DNA of 64,000 nt from Azospirillum sp. B510 (GCF_000010725.1 NC_013854.1:186001-250000), one strand, 5' to 3'; shown: positions 28,571 to 38,459, numbered from the stretch's first letter. The notes: generated from the sequence alone by a model not told the origin. Numbers and translations are program-made.

Positions 28571-28981
28571 TCAGTGAACGGTCGGCGCGCGGCCCTCGCC
28601 GGCCGGCACCGGAAGGCCGCTACCGATTTGGCCGCCAACCTGGCCGGCGGCCGGGCCGGACAGCGGGCGGGTGCTCTCGGCCAGACGCTTTTCGGCGGCG
28701 GCGGCGCGGGCCTGCGCCTCCTTCAGCTCACGCTCCAGATACAGCACGCGGTTGCTTTCGCGGCGGGCGCGGCGGCGATGGCGGCGCTGGCTGTTCCAGA
28801 CGACGAAGCCGCCGGCCAGGAAGCCCACCACCAGCGCGATCAGCGTGGCCAGATAGACCGGCGTGTCGAGCGTGAAGGGCAACGGCCACAGCGACAGGGT
28901 CGCGATGCCGCGGTTGGAGATCGCGAACAGGATCGCGACGAGGGCCACGGGAACGGTGACGATCCAGGAAAGATGGCGCAA
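28571..28981 (-). CDS. lapA: LapA (DUF1049) domain membrane protein
   Basis: A 136-residue inner-membrane protein: TM1 (WIVTVPVALVAILFAISN), a short loop with SLWPLPF, TM2 (VYLATLIALVVGFLAGGFVVW) and a basic/coiled-coil C-terminal part (RRHRRRARRESNRVLYLERELKEA) ending in a low-complexity Gly/Pro tail. The LapA domain takes part in lipopolysaccharide assembly control in enterobacteria; in alphaproteobacteria it regularly follows ihfB, as here (60 bases apart). Confidence 0.88.
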   Translation of the reverse strand: MRHLSWIVTVPVALVAILFAISNRGIATLSLWPLPFTLDTPVYLATLIALVVGFLAGGFVVWNSQRRHRRRARRESNRVLYLERELKEAQARAAAAEKRLAESTRPLSGPAAGQVGGQIGSGLPVPAGEGRAPTVH

Positions 28982-29041
28982 GACGAAGGTTCCTTGAGAG
29001 GGACGGCCGGGACGACAGCCGCGCGGCGGCCGGACCGGCGT

Positions 29042-29323
29042 TCAGTCCGTGTTCAGGCGCTCGCGAAGCTGCTTGCCGGTCTTGAAGAAAGGAATGCATT
29101 TCTCGCCGACGTCAACCGATTCCCCGGTGCGCGGGTTGCGACCCGTGCGCGCGTCCCGCTTCTTGATGGAGAAGGCGCCGAAACCGCGCAACTCCACCCG
29201 GTCGCCACGCGCCAGCGCCTCGGTGATCTCGTCGAAGATGGTGCCGACGATCTTTTCGATGTCGCGCTGGTACAGATGCGGATTCCGCTCCGCCAGCCGT
29301 TGGATCAGTTCCGACTTGGTCAT
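29042..29323 (-). CDS. ihfB: Integration host factor beta subunit
   Basis: A 93-residue DNA-bending protein of the HU/IHF family. The sequence starts [21 protein letters not shown], has the IHF-beta signature [28 protein letters not shown] (beta arm with the intercalating Pro) and ends in [13 protein letters not shown]. Works with IhfA in DNA packaging, recombination and transcription. Co-transcribed probably with lapA downstream. The 245 bases upstream contain no gene; the ihfB promoter should lie there. Confidence 0.97.
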   Translation of the reverse strand: MTKSELIQRLAERNPHLYQRDIEKIVGTIFDEITEALARGDRVELRGFGAFSIKKRDARTGRNPRTGESVDVGEKCIPFFKTGKQLRERLNTD

Positions 29324-29568
29324 GACCGTTGACGTTCCCCCATATCGATGCGGGCGCTTATGGTCGGTCCGCGCCGCGCTTGGTCAGCAGCGTGCCACCG
29401 GGCGGAGGAGGCGTCAAGCCTCACCCGTGACGCTAAGCCGTTACGGCGCAATCGTTTTTCCGGATCGTGGCCGCCGCCGTCCCCGATATGTCCGGCGCCC
29501 GCCACTGGCGCGCGTGACAAAAATTTGAAAGCGATCAACGGCTTCGCGAAAGAAAGCGCTCCGCCGGC

Positions 29569-30843
29569 TCAGGCGCCGCCCAGCCGCGTCCCTTCCAGGA
29601 TGGCGCCCTCCAGAACCGCCGACGACCGGTCGCAGCCGGTCAGGTCGGCGAGGGTCAGGTCGCTGCCCTTCAGGTTGGTCTGGGCCAGCGAGGCGCCGGC
29701 CAGCCTCGCCCGCACCAGCGAGGCGCGCATCACCTTCGCTCCGGCGCTGACCAGCAGCATGCCGAGATTGGCGCCGTCCAGCCGGCTGTCGATCAGGATG
29801 GCGCGGTCCAGCTTAACCCCGCGCAGGTCGGCGCGGCTGAGATCGGCGGAGCGCAGGTCGGCGCCGTCGAACTGGGCGGCCTGCAACTGGGCGCCGCTCA
29901 GCCTGGCGTGGCGCAGCCGGGCGCCGCTTCCCTTGGCCAGGGTCAGGATCTTGCCCGTCAGGTCCGCCCCCTCCAGGTTCAGCCCGGTCAGGTCGAGCTG
30001 GCAGCCCTCCTTGCCGCTGGTGCCCAGCCAGATCATGTGCTGGCGCAGCATGCTGTCGAGCTGGTCGCCGGGCAGGGCCGGCATCTCGGCGGCGACCGGG
30101 TCCTCCGGTTCGGGCTCGGGCGCCGGGGCCGGCGGGGCGGCCTGCCGGGCGGCCCGCGCCTGCTCGTCGGTGCGGATCGCCTGGTCCAGCCCGGCCGCGT
30201 CCAGGCTGGCGCCCTCCAGAATGGCGCCGCGCAGGTCGGATCCGTTGAGATCGGCGCCGCGCAGGTCGGCGCCGGAGAAGTTGGCGTCGCGCAGGTCGGT
30301 GCGGTCCAGCCGGGCGCCGGCCAGCCGGGTGTTGGTGAAGTCGGCCGCGCGCGCGAAGCTGCCCGACAGCTTGGCCCGCGCCATGTCGGCGTTGGTCAGC
30401 CGGGCGGACGCCATGTCGGCGGGACCGGGGTCGAAGCCGACCACCTTCAGCTCGCCGGCGCTGTTGCGGTTGACCATGCTGCCGTCGCGCAGGTCGACCT
30501 CCACCATGGTGGCGCCGTCGAGCTTGGCTCCGCGCACGTTGGCGCCGCGCATGTCGGTGCGGAACAGCCGCGCGTCCGACAGGTCGGCCCCGCGCAGATC
30601 GGCGCCATAGAGGTCGGCATGGTCGAGAACCGTGCCGCGCAGGTCGGCGTCGCGCAGAATGGCGCCGGCCAGATGGGCGCCGGTCAGATTGCGCCCGGCC
30701 AGGGACAGGCCGGACAGGTCGAAGAAGGGCAGGTTGGCGCGGGCGCCGTTCGGCCGCCCCTCGGCGAAACGGACATGGCGCTCACACACGCGGTCGAGCT
30801 GGTCCTGGGTCAGGCGGATGCGGGATTTGCCGTCTTGTGCCAT
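29569..30843 (-). CDS. Pentapeptide-repeat protein with two arrays
   Basis: A 424-residue protein containing dozens of A(D/N)LxG-type repeats in two arrays (about residues 40-230 and 290-420) separated by a Pro/Glu-rich linker (PAPAPEPEPEDP). Each array would form a right-handed quadrilateral beta helix. The N-terminus (LTQDQLDRVCERHVRFAEGR) and a second copy (QLDSMLRQHMIWLGTSGKEG) look like a repeated capping motif before each array, which suggests internal duplication. Ends 6 bases downstream of cheZ, so it is probably in the same operon and may function in chemotaxis or motility; no function is known. Confidence 0.9.
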   Translation of the reverse strand: MAQDGKSRIRLTQDQLDRVCERHVRFAEGRPNGARANLPFFDLSGLSLAGRNLTGAHLAGAILRDADLRGTVLDHADLYGADLRGADLSDARLFRTDMRGANVRGAKLDGATMVEVDLRDGSMVNRNSAGELKVVGFDPGPADMASARLTNADMARAKLSGSFARAADFTNTRLAGARLDRTDLRDANFSGADLRGADLNGSDLRGAILEGASLDAAGLDQAIRTDEQARAARQAAPPAPAPEPEPEDPVAAEMPALPGDQLDSMLRQHMIWLGTSGKEGCQLDLTGLNLEGADLTGKILTLAKGSGARLRHARLSGAQLQAAQFDGADLRSADLSRADLRGVKLDRAILIDSRLDGANLGMLLVSAGAKVMRASLVRARLAGASLAQTNLKGSDLTLADLTGCDRSSAVLEGAILEGTRLGGA

Positions 30844-30849
30844 GGCCGG

Positions 30850-31812
30850 TCACGCGAAAAGGGCGTCGATGTCGGCCTGGGAGATCCCGCCGCCGCCATC
30901 GCCACCCGTACTGGCGGGCGGCGGGGGCGGTGGGGCCGGCTTCGCGACGGGAGGTGGTGGTGGCGGGGGAGGCGGAGGCGGAGGCGGAGGAGATGGGGGC
31001 ATGTCGGTCGGCATCGGTTCCGCCCTGTCCGCCACTCCGGGCACGCTGCCGAACAGGGCGTCGATGGCGTCCTGGCTGACCTCCGGTCCGCCAAGCTGCG
31101 GGCCGTTCAGCAGATGCGCGTCGGGCCGGGTGTCACCCAGCTTGCGGTGCGAGGAGACCTCGCCCGTCGCCTGCTGCTGATCGGCGGCGGCGAGCCGCTC
31201 GACCCCCCAGATCTCGATCATCGTGTTCACGCGCTCTTCGATGTAGCGCAGCGTGTTGACGACCTTGGTGGTGCGTTGGCCGGTGATGTCCTGGAACGAG
31301 CAGGCGGTCATGATCTCGATGCACCACGCCTCGACCGCGTCGATCCGTTCGGCCAGATCGGCATCGTCGCGCGGGATCGACATGGTGATTTCCTGAATCC
31401 TCTCCGTCGCGTTCAGGATGTCGGTGGTGGCGCGTTCGGTGGCGGCGACGATCTCGTCCAACTCGCCGGTCGCCGCCTCGATCCGGTTGGAGCCGGTGTC
31501 GGTCGCCTTCAGCGCCGCGATGTCGCTGCGCGCCTCGCGCACCACCTGGGTGATGGCGGTCAGTTCCTGCTGGATGCGCGGATCCTCGCCGGGGAGGAGG
31601 GCGGTGAAGCTGCTGGGCGAGGCGCCGCCCAGCCGGTCGACCTGGGTCTCCAGCCTGTCGACCAGCCGGTGGAATTCATCGGAGGCGACGACGCGGCCCC
31701 GCCGGTCGCGCATGCGTAGAAACGCGCGTCCCCGCGCGGTCTGCGACAGCGCCTCCTCCATCTGTAGATATTCTTGCTCGGTCAGTTCGAGCAGTGGCCC
31801 GCCGCCCATCAT
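30850..31812 (-). CDS. cheZ: Chemotaxis protein CheZ (CheY-P phosphatase) with two FliM-like motifs
   Basis: A 320-residue CheZ-family protein that dephosphorylates CheY-P. The catalytic segment CSFQDITGQRTTKVVNTL (about 171-188) holds the conserved Gln, in a long four-helix bundle. The C-terminal 80 residues are unusual: SQDAIDALF (246-254), a Pro-rich linker (14 Pro in a row plus more) and a final SQADIDALFA (311-320). The nonapeptide resembles the FliM N-terminal CheY-binding motif LSQ(D/A)EIDALL and the CheZ C-terminal CheY-binding helix. I chose ATG 31812; the region upstream is AT-rich and looks like a promoter. The pentapeptide gene follows directly. Confidence 0.9.
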   Translation of the reverse strand: MMGGGPLLELTEQEYLQMEEALSQTARGRAFLRMRDRRGRVVASDEFHRLVDRLETQVDRLGGASPSSFTALLPGEDPRIQQELTAITQVVREARSDIAALKATDTGSNRIEAATGELDEIVAATERATTDILNATERIQEITMSIPRDDADLAERIDAVEAWCIEIMTACSFQDITGQRTTKVVNTLRYIEERVNTMIEIWGVERLAAADQQQATGEVSSHRKLGDTRPDAHLLNGPQLGGPEVSQDAIDALFGSVPGVADRAEPMPTDMPPSPPPPPPPPPPPPPPVAKPAPPPPPPASTGGDGGGGISQADIDALFA

Positions 31813-32116
31813 ACCCAACCCGTTTTTCGACAGCCACGCCGTCCCGGCAAGGCCGGGGCGAGGCGCAGCTTGTCCTATAGCATCAAATTTCTTTACCGGG
31901 AGTTTCCGCCGTGGCCGGGTTATCATCAACCCGGCGGTCTCGGGGGCGGTCTCGGGGGCGGGGCCCTGGGGGGCGGCCCTGGGAGCGGCAGGGGCGCCGG
32001 TGCGGCGCCGGTGCGGGGCCGCGGTGGACGGACTTGAACCGCCTCCGTATTTGTCCCAAATCAGCCCGGTCGATGACCTGTCCCACAAGAAATTCCCATC
32101 AAGAAAGGAAGAGACC
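31813..32116. promoter_or_regulatory. Intergenic region between divergent cheZ and htrA-like genes
   Basis: About 300 bases with an AT-richer patch (ATAGCATCAAATTTCTTTACC near 31880) that must contain the divergent promoters. No gene or clear hexamer pair is visible. The frame of the htrA-like gene is open upstream, but that part looks non-coding. Confidence 0.4.
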
Positions 32117-33259
32117 ATGAAGAGGACGGTGCGTCCGGTGGTGTTCGCGGCGGCGGTCGGAATGGCGGCGCTGACCGGTGGCGTTCCGCTCTCTCCCGCC
32201 GACTCGGCGCTGGGCCGGCTCGGTCACGCCCTCGGTCTCGGCGCCTCGCCGGCCGCGGCCGCCCTGCCGCTGGGGGCGGTCGGTGGCGGCACCATCGCCC
32301 CGATGCTGGAGCAGGTGACACCGGCCGTGGTGAACATCTCGGTGCTGAGCCAGGCGCCCCAGGCGGAAAATCCGCTGCTGCGCGATCCGTTCTTCCGCCG
32401 CTTCTTCAACCTGCCCGACCAGATGCCGCAGTCCCGTCCCCAGGTCAGCGCCGGATCCGGCGTGATCGTCGACGCCCGCAACGGCTATGTCGTCACCAAC
32501 AACCATGTGGTCGAGAACGCGCAGGAGATCGCGGTCACGCTGAAGGACCGCCGCCGCCTGCGCGCCAAGCTGATCGGCCGCGACGCCGCCACCGACATCG
32601 CCCTGCTGCAGATCAAGGCCGAGGGGCTGACCGCCCTGCCGCTCGGCGACTCCGACCGCTCGCAGGTCGGCGACTTCGTCGTCGCCATCGGCAACCCGTT
32701 CGGGCTGGGCCAGACGGTGACCTCGGGCATCGTCTCCGCGCTCGGCCGCAGCGGGCTGAAGATCGAGGGGTACGAGGATTTCATCCAGACCGACGCCTCG
32801 ATCAATCCCGGCAATTCCGGCGGCGCGCTGGTCAATTTCCAGGGCGAGCTGATCGGCATCAACACCGCCATCATCGGCCCGGCCGGCGGGTCGGTCGGCA
32901 TCGGCTTCGCCGTGCCGGTCAGCATCGTCCGCTCGGTGATGGAGCAGCTGCGCGAATATGGCGAGGTGCGGCGCGGCCGGCTCGGCGTCGCCATCCAGGA
33001 TCTGACGCCCGATCTGGCGGAAAGCATGAGCCTGAAGGGCGACGAGGGCGCGCTGATCGCCAAGATCGAACGCGGGTCGCCCGCCGACAACGGCGGTCTG
33101 CGCAGCGGCGACGTGGTGGTCGCGGTCGATGGGCGGCCGATCCGCAGCGCCACCGACTTCCGCAACCGCATCGGCCTTCTGCGCGTCGGCACGCCGGTGC
33201 AGTTGACGGTCATGCGCGAAGGCGGGCAAAAATCCGTCACCGTGCGCACCGCCCGCTGA
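32117..33259 (+). CDS. HtrA/DegQ-type periplasmic serine protease with one PDZ domain
   Basis: A 380-residue trypsin-like protease/chaperone for envelope quality control. Signal peptide at residues 1-50, then the protease domain with the triad His (TNNHVVENAQE), Asp (AATDIALLQI) and Ser (NPGNSGGALVNFQG), and GIGFAVPVSIVRSVMEQL at its end. A single PDZ domain (RRGRLGVAIQDLTPDLAESM to RTAR) follows; DegP and DegQ have two, so this is a DegS/HtrA-like type, but not membrane-anchored in an obvious way. RBS AGGAAGAGACC before ATG 32117. Confidence 0.94.
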   Translation: MKRTVRPVVFAAAVGMAALTGGVPLSPADSALGRLGHALGLGASPAAAALPLGAVGGGTIAPMLEQVTPAVVNISVLSQAPQAENPLLRDPFFRRFFNLPDQMPQSRPQVSAGSGVIVDARNGYVVTNNHVVENAQEIAVTLKDRRRLRAKLIGRDAATDIALLQIKAEGLTALPLGDSDRSQVGDFVVAIGNPFGLGQTVTSGIVSALGRSGLKIEGYEDFIQTDASINPGNSGGALVNFQGELIGINTAIIGPAGGSVGIGFAVPVSIVRSVMEQLREYGEVRRGRLGVAIQDLTPDLAESMSLKGDEGALIAKIERGSPADNGGLRSGDVVVAVDGRPIRSATDFRNRIGLLRVGTPVQLTVMREGGQKSVTVRTAR

Positions 33260-33298
33260 CAAACCACGCGGACAGCAGAGGAGCCTCCCCGTACCGGC

Positions 33299-34078
33299 AT
33301 GATGCGTTCCAATCACCCCCGCCGCCCGGCCGCCCCGCCGGCTCCCTCGCCCGGCCGCAGCGCGGCCCAGCGCCAGCGCGAGATCGCGACGCTGCTGATG
33401 CGGCTCGACGCCATGCTGAAGCAGTCGGCGGAGCTGGCGCAGAATGCGCGCGAGCGGGTGTCGGTCGGCGGTCTGGCCCGCTACCGCCGGTTCAGCCGGC
33501 GGGTGCGCGACTTCTTCGCGCTGGCGGCGCTGACCCAGGAACGGCTGGACGCGGCACCGGAGGAGATGGAGGATCTGATCGATCCGATGACCACCGCGCT
33601 GGAGCGTCTGCATGCCCGCATGGTGGTCCAGTTCGTCGAGGGCAGCGCCGCCTTCTTCGCCAGCTTCTCGCGGGTCAAGGCCCTGCCCATCGGCACCCAT
33701 GAGATGTGCGGCGTGGAGCTGCGCGGCGTCCTGGAAATCCGCAAGTTCCTCGACGACCCGCTTTATGAGGGGGAGCGCGGGCAGGCCCTGCGCGTCGGGG
33801 CCGACCGGGTCACCGCCCTGATCCGCCGGGTGATGGACCGTATCCCGCCGCTGCCCGATTTCGGCGACGAGCCCAGCATCGGGCCGCGCGGCACGCTGAA
33901 CAGCCCGTTGAAGGGCCCCAACGCCCATATGCCGCCCGGCCGCGCCGCCACCCGTCCCGCCGCCGCCCGCCCTCCGGTTCCGCCGTCCGCCCCGCCGGCG
34001 CCACCCCCCGGCACCGAAGTCCGCTCGCTCAGCCTCGACCAGTTCGAGGACGAGGATGAGGAGTATGGCGAGGAATAA
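33299..34078 (+). CDS. Hypothetical protein with disordered ends
   Basis: A 259-residue soluble protein: Pro/Arg-rich N-terminus, a helical core (about 25-190) with ATLLMRLDAMLKQSAELAQ and LTQERLDAAPEEMEDLID, then a Pro/Ala-rich low-complexity part and an acidic tail (EDEDEEYGEE). No family recognised. It begins 39 bases after the protease gene, so it may be co-transcribed with it. Two ATGs in tandem (33299 and 33302) are equally possible starts. Confidence 0.72.
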   Translation: MMRSNHPRRPAAPPAPSPGRSAAQRQREIATLLMRLDAMLKQSAELAQNARERVSVGGLARYRRFSRRVRDFFALAALTQERLDAAPEEMEDLIDPMTTALERLHARMVVQFVEGSAAFFASFSRVKALPIGTHEMCGVELRGVLEIRKFLDDPLYEGERGQALRVGADRVTALIRRVMDRIPPLPDFGDEPSIGPRGTLNSPLKGPNAHMPPGRAATRPAAARPPVPPSAPPAPPPGTEVRSLSLDQFEDEDEEYGEE

Positions 34079-34133
34079 GCGGGGGAGAGGGCGGGAGTGA
34101 CGGTTCCCCCTTCGCCTTCGCTCCCGTCACCGC

Positions 34134-34385
34134 TTACCGGCGGTGCTTGCCGTCATCCGCCGTCAGGGCGCCGACCGCGGCGCCGGCGGCACCGCCCAGC
34201 AGGCCGCCATAGACCGCGCTGCCGCCGGTGACGGCACCGACGACGGCGCCGCCGGCCGCCCCGATGGCGCCGCCGGTCAGGGCGCGGTTCTCGCGATGGT
34301 TCAGGTTCGAACAGCCGCCGAGCAGGGTGGCACCGATCATCAGCGCCAGCGCTCCGGTGTTGAATGTCCGCATGGTCGTCTTCAT
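34134..34385 (-). CDS. Glycine-zipper lipoprotein
   Basis: An 83-residue lipoprotein. The lipobox is LLGGC (Cys25) after a hydrophobic signal segment. The mature part has Gly-zipper helices (GGAIGAAGGAVVGAVTGG, GGLLGGAAGAAVGA), as in 17-kDa-antigen-like/YMGG proteins that insert in the outer membrane. The usual start is MKTTMRTFN at 34385; MRTFN is an alternative. Expected to be exported and acylated. Confidence 0.85.
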   Translation of the reverse strand: MKTTMRTFNTGALALMIGATLLGGCSNLNHRENRALTGGAIGAAGGAVVGAVTGGSAVYGGLLGGAAGAAVGALTADDGKHRR

Positions 34386-34716
34386 CGATCTCTTCCTTCA
34401 AAGGCACGGCAAACAAAAGGACCGTCGCCGGTACCGTGTCACCGGACCCGTGGCGGTCACGTTTATGTTTGGGGAGCGGGCGCGGCCTTTGCTGTGACCA
34501 TTTCGGGGTATCCGCGCCGCCCGACCGGAGTAGGCGGCCCTTTTCGGGCGGGCCGCCCGCCGGATACGGCCCTGGCGCCCCTTCCGGGCCTTCTCCTTCC
34601 GGAGAATGGATTAGAGACGAACGGACAGTTGCACTGTTTGCGGGAGTCACCCACTATCCGGGGAGCCGGGTGAAATCCAGCGTCGCCGGTCCGCAATCTC
34701 CGTTTCATTGGGGCCT
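34386..34716. other. Gene-free stretch
   Basis: About 330 bases between the lipoprotein and the next small gene. I see no credible gene, terminator with T run, or repeat; only the lipoprotein promoter can be expected here. Confidence 0.5.
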
Positions 34717-34935
34717 ATGGAAGACATCGACCGCCAAAGGACACTCGCCTATTTTGAAAGGCTGGGAAAGAAGCGCGTGCGCCTTTATACCGCCATCGAC
34801 TGCGAGCGGTTTCTCGGTGATTGGCAGGTCCGCGAGCTGGCCGACCAGTGGCTCGACGCCAAGAACGCGGAGGACCGGCCGCGGCCACCGGGATGGCCGT
34901 TGCTGCGGCGATTGTTGCCCGACCGCCAGCCCTGA
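34717..34935 (+). CDS. Small hypothetical protein (72 aa)
   Basis: A 72-residue charged protein (MEDIDRQRTLAYFERLGKKR start, WLDAKNAEDRPRPPGW and a basic end LLRRLLPDRQP). Soluble, helical, no motif. I start at ATG 34717 rather than the in-frame TTG at 34708. It converges with mtnA, 11 bases away. Function unknown. Confidence 0.6.
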   Translation: MEDIDRQRTLAYFERLGKKRVRLYTAIDCERFLGDWQVRELADQWLDAKNAEDRPRPPGWPLLRRLLPDRQP

Positions 34936-34946
34936 CGCTTTGCGCC

Positions 34947-36050
34947 TCAGCGCCGTTCCGGGAAAAGTCCCAGCAGCCCGTCGCGGCTTGCCGCGCAGAC
35001 GCCGCGTTCGGTGATCAGGCCGGTCACCAGCCGCGCCGGCGTCACGTCGAAGGCGTAATTGGCGACCGGGCTGCCATCCGGGGTGACGCGCACCGTCGCG
35101 ATCCGGCCGTCGGCGGTGCGGCCGGTCATTTCGCTCACCTCGCGGCCGTCGCGCTGTTCGATGGGGATGTCGCGCAGCCCGTCGGCGATGGTCCAGTCGA
35201 TGGTCGGCGACGGCAGCCCGACATAGAAGGGCACACCGGTGTCATGCGCGGCCAACGCCTTCAGATAGGTGCCGATCTTGTTGCAGACATCGCCGGTCGC
35301 GGTGGTGCGGTCGGTGCCGACGATGCAGAGGTCGACCTTGCCATGCTGCATCAGATGGCCGCCGACATTGTCGGCGATGACGGTGTGTGGGACGCCATGC
35401 TGCTTCAGCTCCCAGGCGGTCAGGCTGGCCCCCTGGTTGCGCGGACGGGTCTCGTCGACCCAGACATGCAGCGGGATGCCCTGCTCGAAGGCGGCATAGA
35501 CGGGGGCGAGCGCCGTGCCCCAGTCGACGGTGGCGAGCCAGCCGGCATTGCAGTGGGTCAGCACATTCACCGGCTCCCCCGGCCCCTTGCGTCCGGCGGC
35601 GGCACCGATCAGGGCGGAGCCGTGGATGCCGATCGAGCGGTTGATCTCGACATCCTCGTCGGCGATGGCGGCGGCTTCCGTCTCGGCGGCCTCGACGCGC
35701 CGCGATTCGGGCAGCGGCGCCAACAGGCCGCGCATGCGCTCCAGCGCCCAGCGCAGATTGACCGCCGTCGGGCGGGTCGCCAGCAAGGTGGCGCACGCGT
35801 GTTCCAGCCCGCGGTCACTCGGGTCGTCGCGCAGGGCCAGGGCCACGCCATGGGCCGCGGTGGCGCCGATCAGCGGAGCGCCGCGCACCAGCATGGCGCG
35901 GATGGCGTGGGCGGCCTCCTCCAGGCGGGTCAGGCGGACGATGGCGAATTCGTGCGGCAGACGGGTCTGGTCGATGATGGCGATACCTCCCCCGCTTCCG
36001 TTCCCGCTGTCCGGCCATATGGTGCGATAGGCCGTCCCGTCGATCCGCAT
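34947..36050 (-). CDS. mtnA: S-methyl-5-thioribose-1-phosphate isomerase
   Basis: Isomerises methylthioribose-1-phosphate to methylthioribulose-1-phosphate in methionine salvage. At 367 residues it is of typical length. Marks: [41 protein letters not shown] with the catalytic Cys, [23 protein letters not shown] and [18 protein letters not shown] with the catalytic Asp. The IF2B-like fold also includes eIF2B subunits; the RGAP and THCN motifs favour MtnA. GGAAGGTGGT directly before the ATG at 36050 gives a tight ribosome site. Confidence 0.93.
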   Translation of the reverse strand: MRIDGTAYRTIWPDSGNGSGGGIAIIDQTRLPHEFAIVRLTRLEEAAHAIRAMLVRGAPLIGATAAHGVALALRDDPSDRGLEHACATLLATRPTAVNLRWALERMRGLLAPLPESRRVEAAETEAAAIADEDVEINRSIGIHGSALIGAAAGRKGPGEPVNVLTHCNAGWLATVDWGTALAPVYAAFEQGIPLHVWVDETRPRNQGASLTAWELKQHGVPHTVIADNVGGHLMQHGKVDLCIVGTDRTTATGDVCNKIGTYLKALAAHDTGVPFYVGLPSPTIDWTIADGLRDIPIEQRDGREVSEMTGRTADGRIATVRVTPDGSPVANYAFDVTPARLVTGLITERGVCAASRDGLLGLFPERR

Positions 36051-36211
36051 ACCACCTTCCTCCCCATGCCGGTCCCAAGTCCGTCCGGACCTTACCAAGG
36101 CGGGATGCCTTTGTCGGCACCTCGTAATAGGTGGTGGCTGCCGCCGTTTCAACGCGGGTAGCGTTCGGCGGAACGGTCCCCGCCGGACCGTGTTACTGTT
36201 TCCGGTCAAGT

Positions 36212-37882
36212 ATGAAGTGGCACCATCCCCACATGGTCTCCGACACGATGCCGTTGCGCGCGCTGCGTTCCCATCCCTCTCCACTCTACCGGCTGCCCGG
36301 TTCGGCGCTGGTCCTGATCGCCTGCACCGCCGCGGTTCTGCTGACCATCGGCTTGTCGGCCATCTTCGCCTGGCGCGATCGGGCCGAGGCGGTGCGGCAG
36401 GCGACCGGCGTCGCCGGCAACATCGCGCTTCTGGCGGCCGAGCATGCCGCCCGGCTGATCGAGACCGGCGATCTGCTGCTGACCCAGGCGGCGGCGCTGG
36501 CCGGTCCGGCGGGAGCGCCCTTGCCGACCGATGCGGCGACGCGCGAGCGCATGGCCCTGCTGGTGGCCAGCGCCCCTCCCATGGTGGGGCTGGAGATTCG
36601 CGACGCATCCGGGGCCCTGCGCCTGTCGAGCCTGCCGGACGAGGCTGACGCCGCGGCGCCGGCCGCGAAACCCGTTCTGAGACCGGAGGGCAGGGCCATC
36701 GGCGCCGGCCGGATGGATGGCCGGGCGGTGGTGACGCTGGCGCAGCCGCTTGCGGGCGGCACGCCGCGTGGCTGGGCAGTCGCCGGGCTGGACGCGCGGG
36801 CCTTCCGCGACGTCTACCGCTCGCTCGACGTCGGTTATGGCCACAGCATCTCGATCCTGCTGCCGGACGGCACCCCTCTGCTGCGCGAGCCGGCGGGGGA
36901 TGGCGCCGACCGGGACGCCAATCGGGACGCCAACCAGGCTGGAGACATCGTCGTGACCCGCCGGGTCGCCGACACCGGCCTGACGGCCCGGGTGGCCATC
37001 GCCACCGACAGCGTGCTGCGACGCTGGAGCGAACGGCTGTGGGTCTATGCCGCCTTCGCCGCCGCGGCCTGCGCCACGGTGGCGGTGATCGGCGCCCTCG
37101 CCATCCAGCGCGCCCGGCGCGAGCGCGAGGCGGAGGACGCCCTCCAGCACGCCTACGACACGCTGGAGGAGCATGTCCATCAGCGCACCGCCCAGTTGGA
37201 GCGCACCAACGCCCAGTTGGAGGCGGCGCTGACCGACAAGGAGGTGCTGCTGAAGGAGGTCCAGCACCGCGTGAAGAATAATCTTCAGGTCATCTGTAGC
37301 CTGCTGCGCCTTCAGGCCGCCCGCATCGACGAGCGGGCCCGCCGCGGTTTCGACGAAAGCCTGCGCCGCATCCAGACCATGAGCCTGCTGCATGAGCTGC
37401 TCCACCGCTCCGAGGAGCCGGCCCACATCAATTTCGCCGACGCTCTGCGCCAGATGTGCGACGGGCTGGTCCGCTCCGACAATCCGACCGCCGCCCGGCT
37501 GGAGCTGGAGGCGCAGGACTGGATCGTCGATGCCGACCGCGCCACCCCGCTGGCCATCGCCACCAGCGAGCTGGTGTCCAATGCCCTGCTGCATGCCTTC
37601 CCGCACGGGCATCCGGGCACCGTGCGCGTGCTGCTGGACCGGCAGGAGGCCGGCATGCGGCTGGTCGTGCGCGACGATGGCATCGGGCTGCCCCCCGGCA
37701 TGCCGAGCCGGCACAAGCGCGCCAGCCACGGCGGCGCCAGCAGCGGGCTCGGCCTCAATCTGGTCCAGGCCCTGTCGCATCAGGCCGGCGCCACGCTGAA
37801 GATCGAGCGTGACGGCGGCACCATCTTCACCCTGACCATCCCAAACCTGCCGGTCCGTCAGCAGGCCAAGACGGCGGCATGA
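36212..37882 (+). CDS. Membrane sensor histidine kinase (HisKA_2/HWE-like type)
   Basis: A 556-residue protein. TM1 (residues 31-53), a periplasmic Cache-like sensing domain (about 55-275), TM2 (277-299), a coiled coil and a kinase domain starting [21 protein letters not shown] with phospho-His352, then [15 protein letters not shown] (N box) and [25 protein letters not shown] (G boxes). This is the HisKA_2 type common in alphaproteobacteria, often acting in the general stress response or light signalling. No response regulator is adjacent. Start is uncertain (36212, 36233 or 36248). Confidence 0.9.
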   Translation: MKWHHPHMVSDTMPLRALRSHPSPLYRLPGSALVLIACTAAVLLTIGLSAIFAWRDRAEAVRQATGVAGNIALLAAEHAARLIETGDLLLTQAAALAGPAGAPLPTDAATRERMALLVASAPPMVGLEIRDASGALRLSSLPDEADAAAPAAKPVLRPEGRAIGAGRMDGRAVVTLAQPLAGGTPRGWAVAGLDARAFRDVYRSLDVGYGHSISILLPDGTPLLREPAGDGADRDANRDANQAGDIVVTRRVADTGLTARVAIATDSVLRRWSERLWVYAAFAAAACATVAVIGALAIQRARREREAEDALQHAYDTLEEHVHQRTAQLERTNAQLEAALTDKEVLLKEVQHRVKNNLQVICSLLRLQAARIDERARRGFDESLRRIQTMSLLHELLHRSEEPAHINFADALRQMCDGLVRSDNPTAARLELEAQDWIVDADRATPLAIATSELVSNALLHAFPHGHPGTVRVLLDRQEAGMRLVVRDDGIGLPPGMPSRHKRASHGGASSGLGLNLVQALSHQAGATLKIERDGGTIFTLTIPNLPVRQQAKTAA

Positions 37883-37919
37883 GGCGAAGCCACCGCCGGA
37901 AGGGAGTCCGGAAATGATC

Positions 37920-37953
37920 AGGGCCTTTCCATCCTGCCGGACGGGAAGGCCCC
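37920..37953. terminator. Hairpin between the kinase and dps
   Basis: GGGCCTTTCC (37921-37930) pairs imperfectly with GGGAAGGCCC (37943-37952) with a bulge; no T run. May serve both convergent genes. Confidence 0.4.
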
Positions 37954-37991
37954 GATGCCGTGACGCGGACCGGCCGGTACCGGTCCGCCGA

Positions 37992-38459
37992 CTATTCCAG
38001 CATGCTGCGCAGCATCCAGGCGGTCTTGTCGTGGATCTGCAGACGCTGGGTCAGCAGGTCGGCGGTCGGCTCGTCGCTGCCCTGCTCGGCGAGCGGGAAG
38101 ACGCTGCGGATGGTGCGGGCGGCGGCCTCATGGCCTTCGACCAGCTGGCGGATCATGTCGTTCGCCTTGGGAACGCCGACCTCTTCCTTGATCGAGGCCA
38201 GCTCGGCGAACTGCGAGAAGCTGCCCGGCGCCGGATAGCCCAGCGCGCGGATACGCTCCGCGATCTCGTCCAGCGCCGTCCACAGCTCGGTATACTGGGT
38301 CATGAACATGGTGTGGAGCGTGTTGAACATCGGACCGGTGACGTTCCAGTGGAACGAATGGGTCTTGATGTAGAGCGCGAAGGTGTCGGCCAGAACCTTG
38401 CTCAGCCCCTCGGCGATGGATTTGCGGTCGGCGTCCGAGATCCCGATGTCGATCTTCAT
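37992..38459 (-). CDS. dps: Dps family ferritin-like DNA-protection protein
   Basis: A 155-residue four-helix ferritin-like protein that forms dodecamers, oxidises iron and shields DNA in stress. The ferroxidase site is in [18 protein letters not shown] (His, Asp/Glu follow) and [24 protein letters not shown]. Starts [14 protein letters not shown] at ATG 38459. Lacks the Lys-rich N-terminus of E. coli Dps, so DNA binding is doubtful. No OxyR site could be identified with certainty. Confidence 0.93.
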   Translation of the reverse strand: MKIDIGISDADRKSIAEGLSKVLADTFALYIKTHSFHWNVTGPMFNTLHTMFMTQYTELWTALDEIAERIRALGYPAPGSFSQFAELASIKEEVGVPKANDMIRQLVEGHEAAARTIRSVFPLAEQGSDEPTADLLTQRLQIHDKTAWMLRSMLE

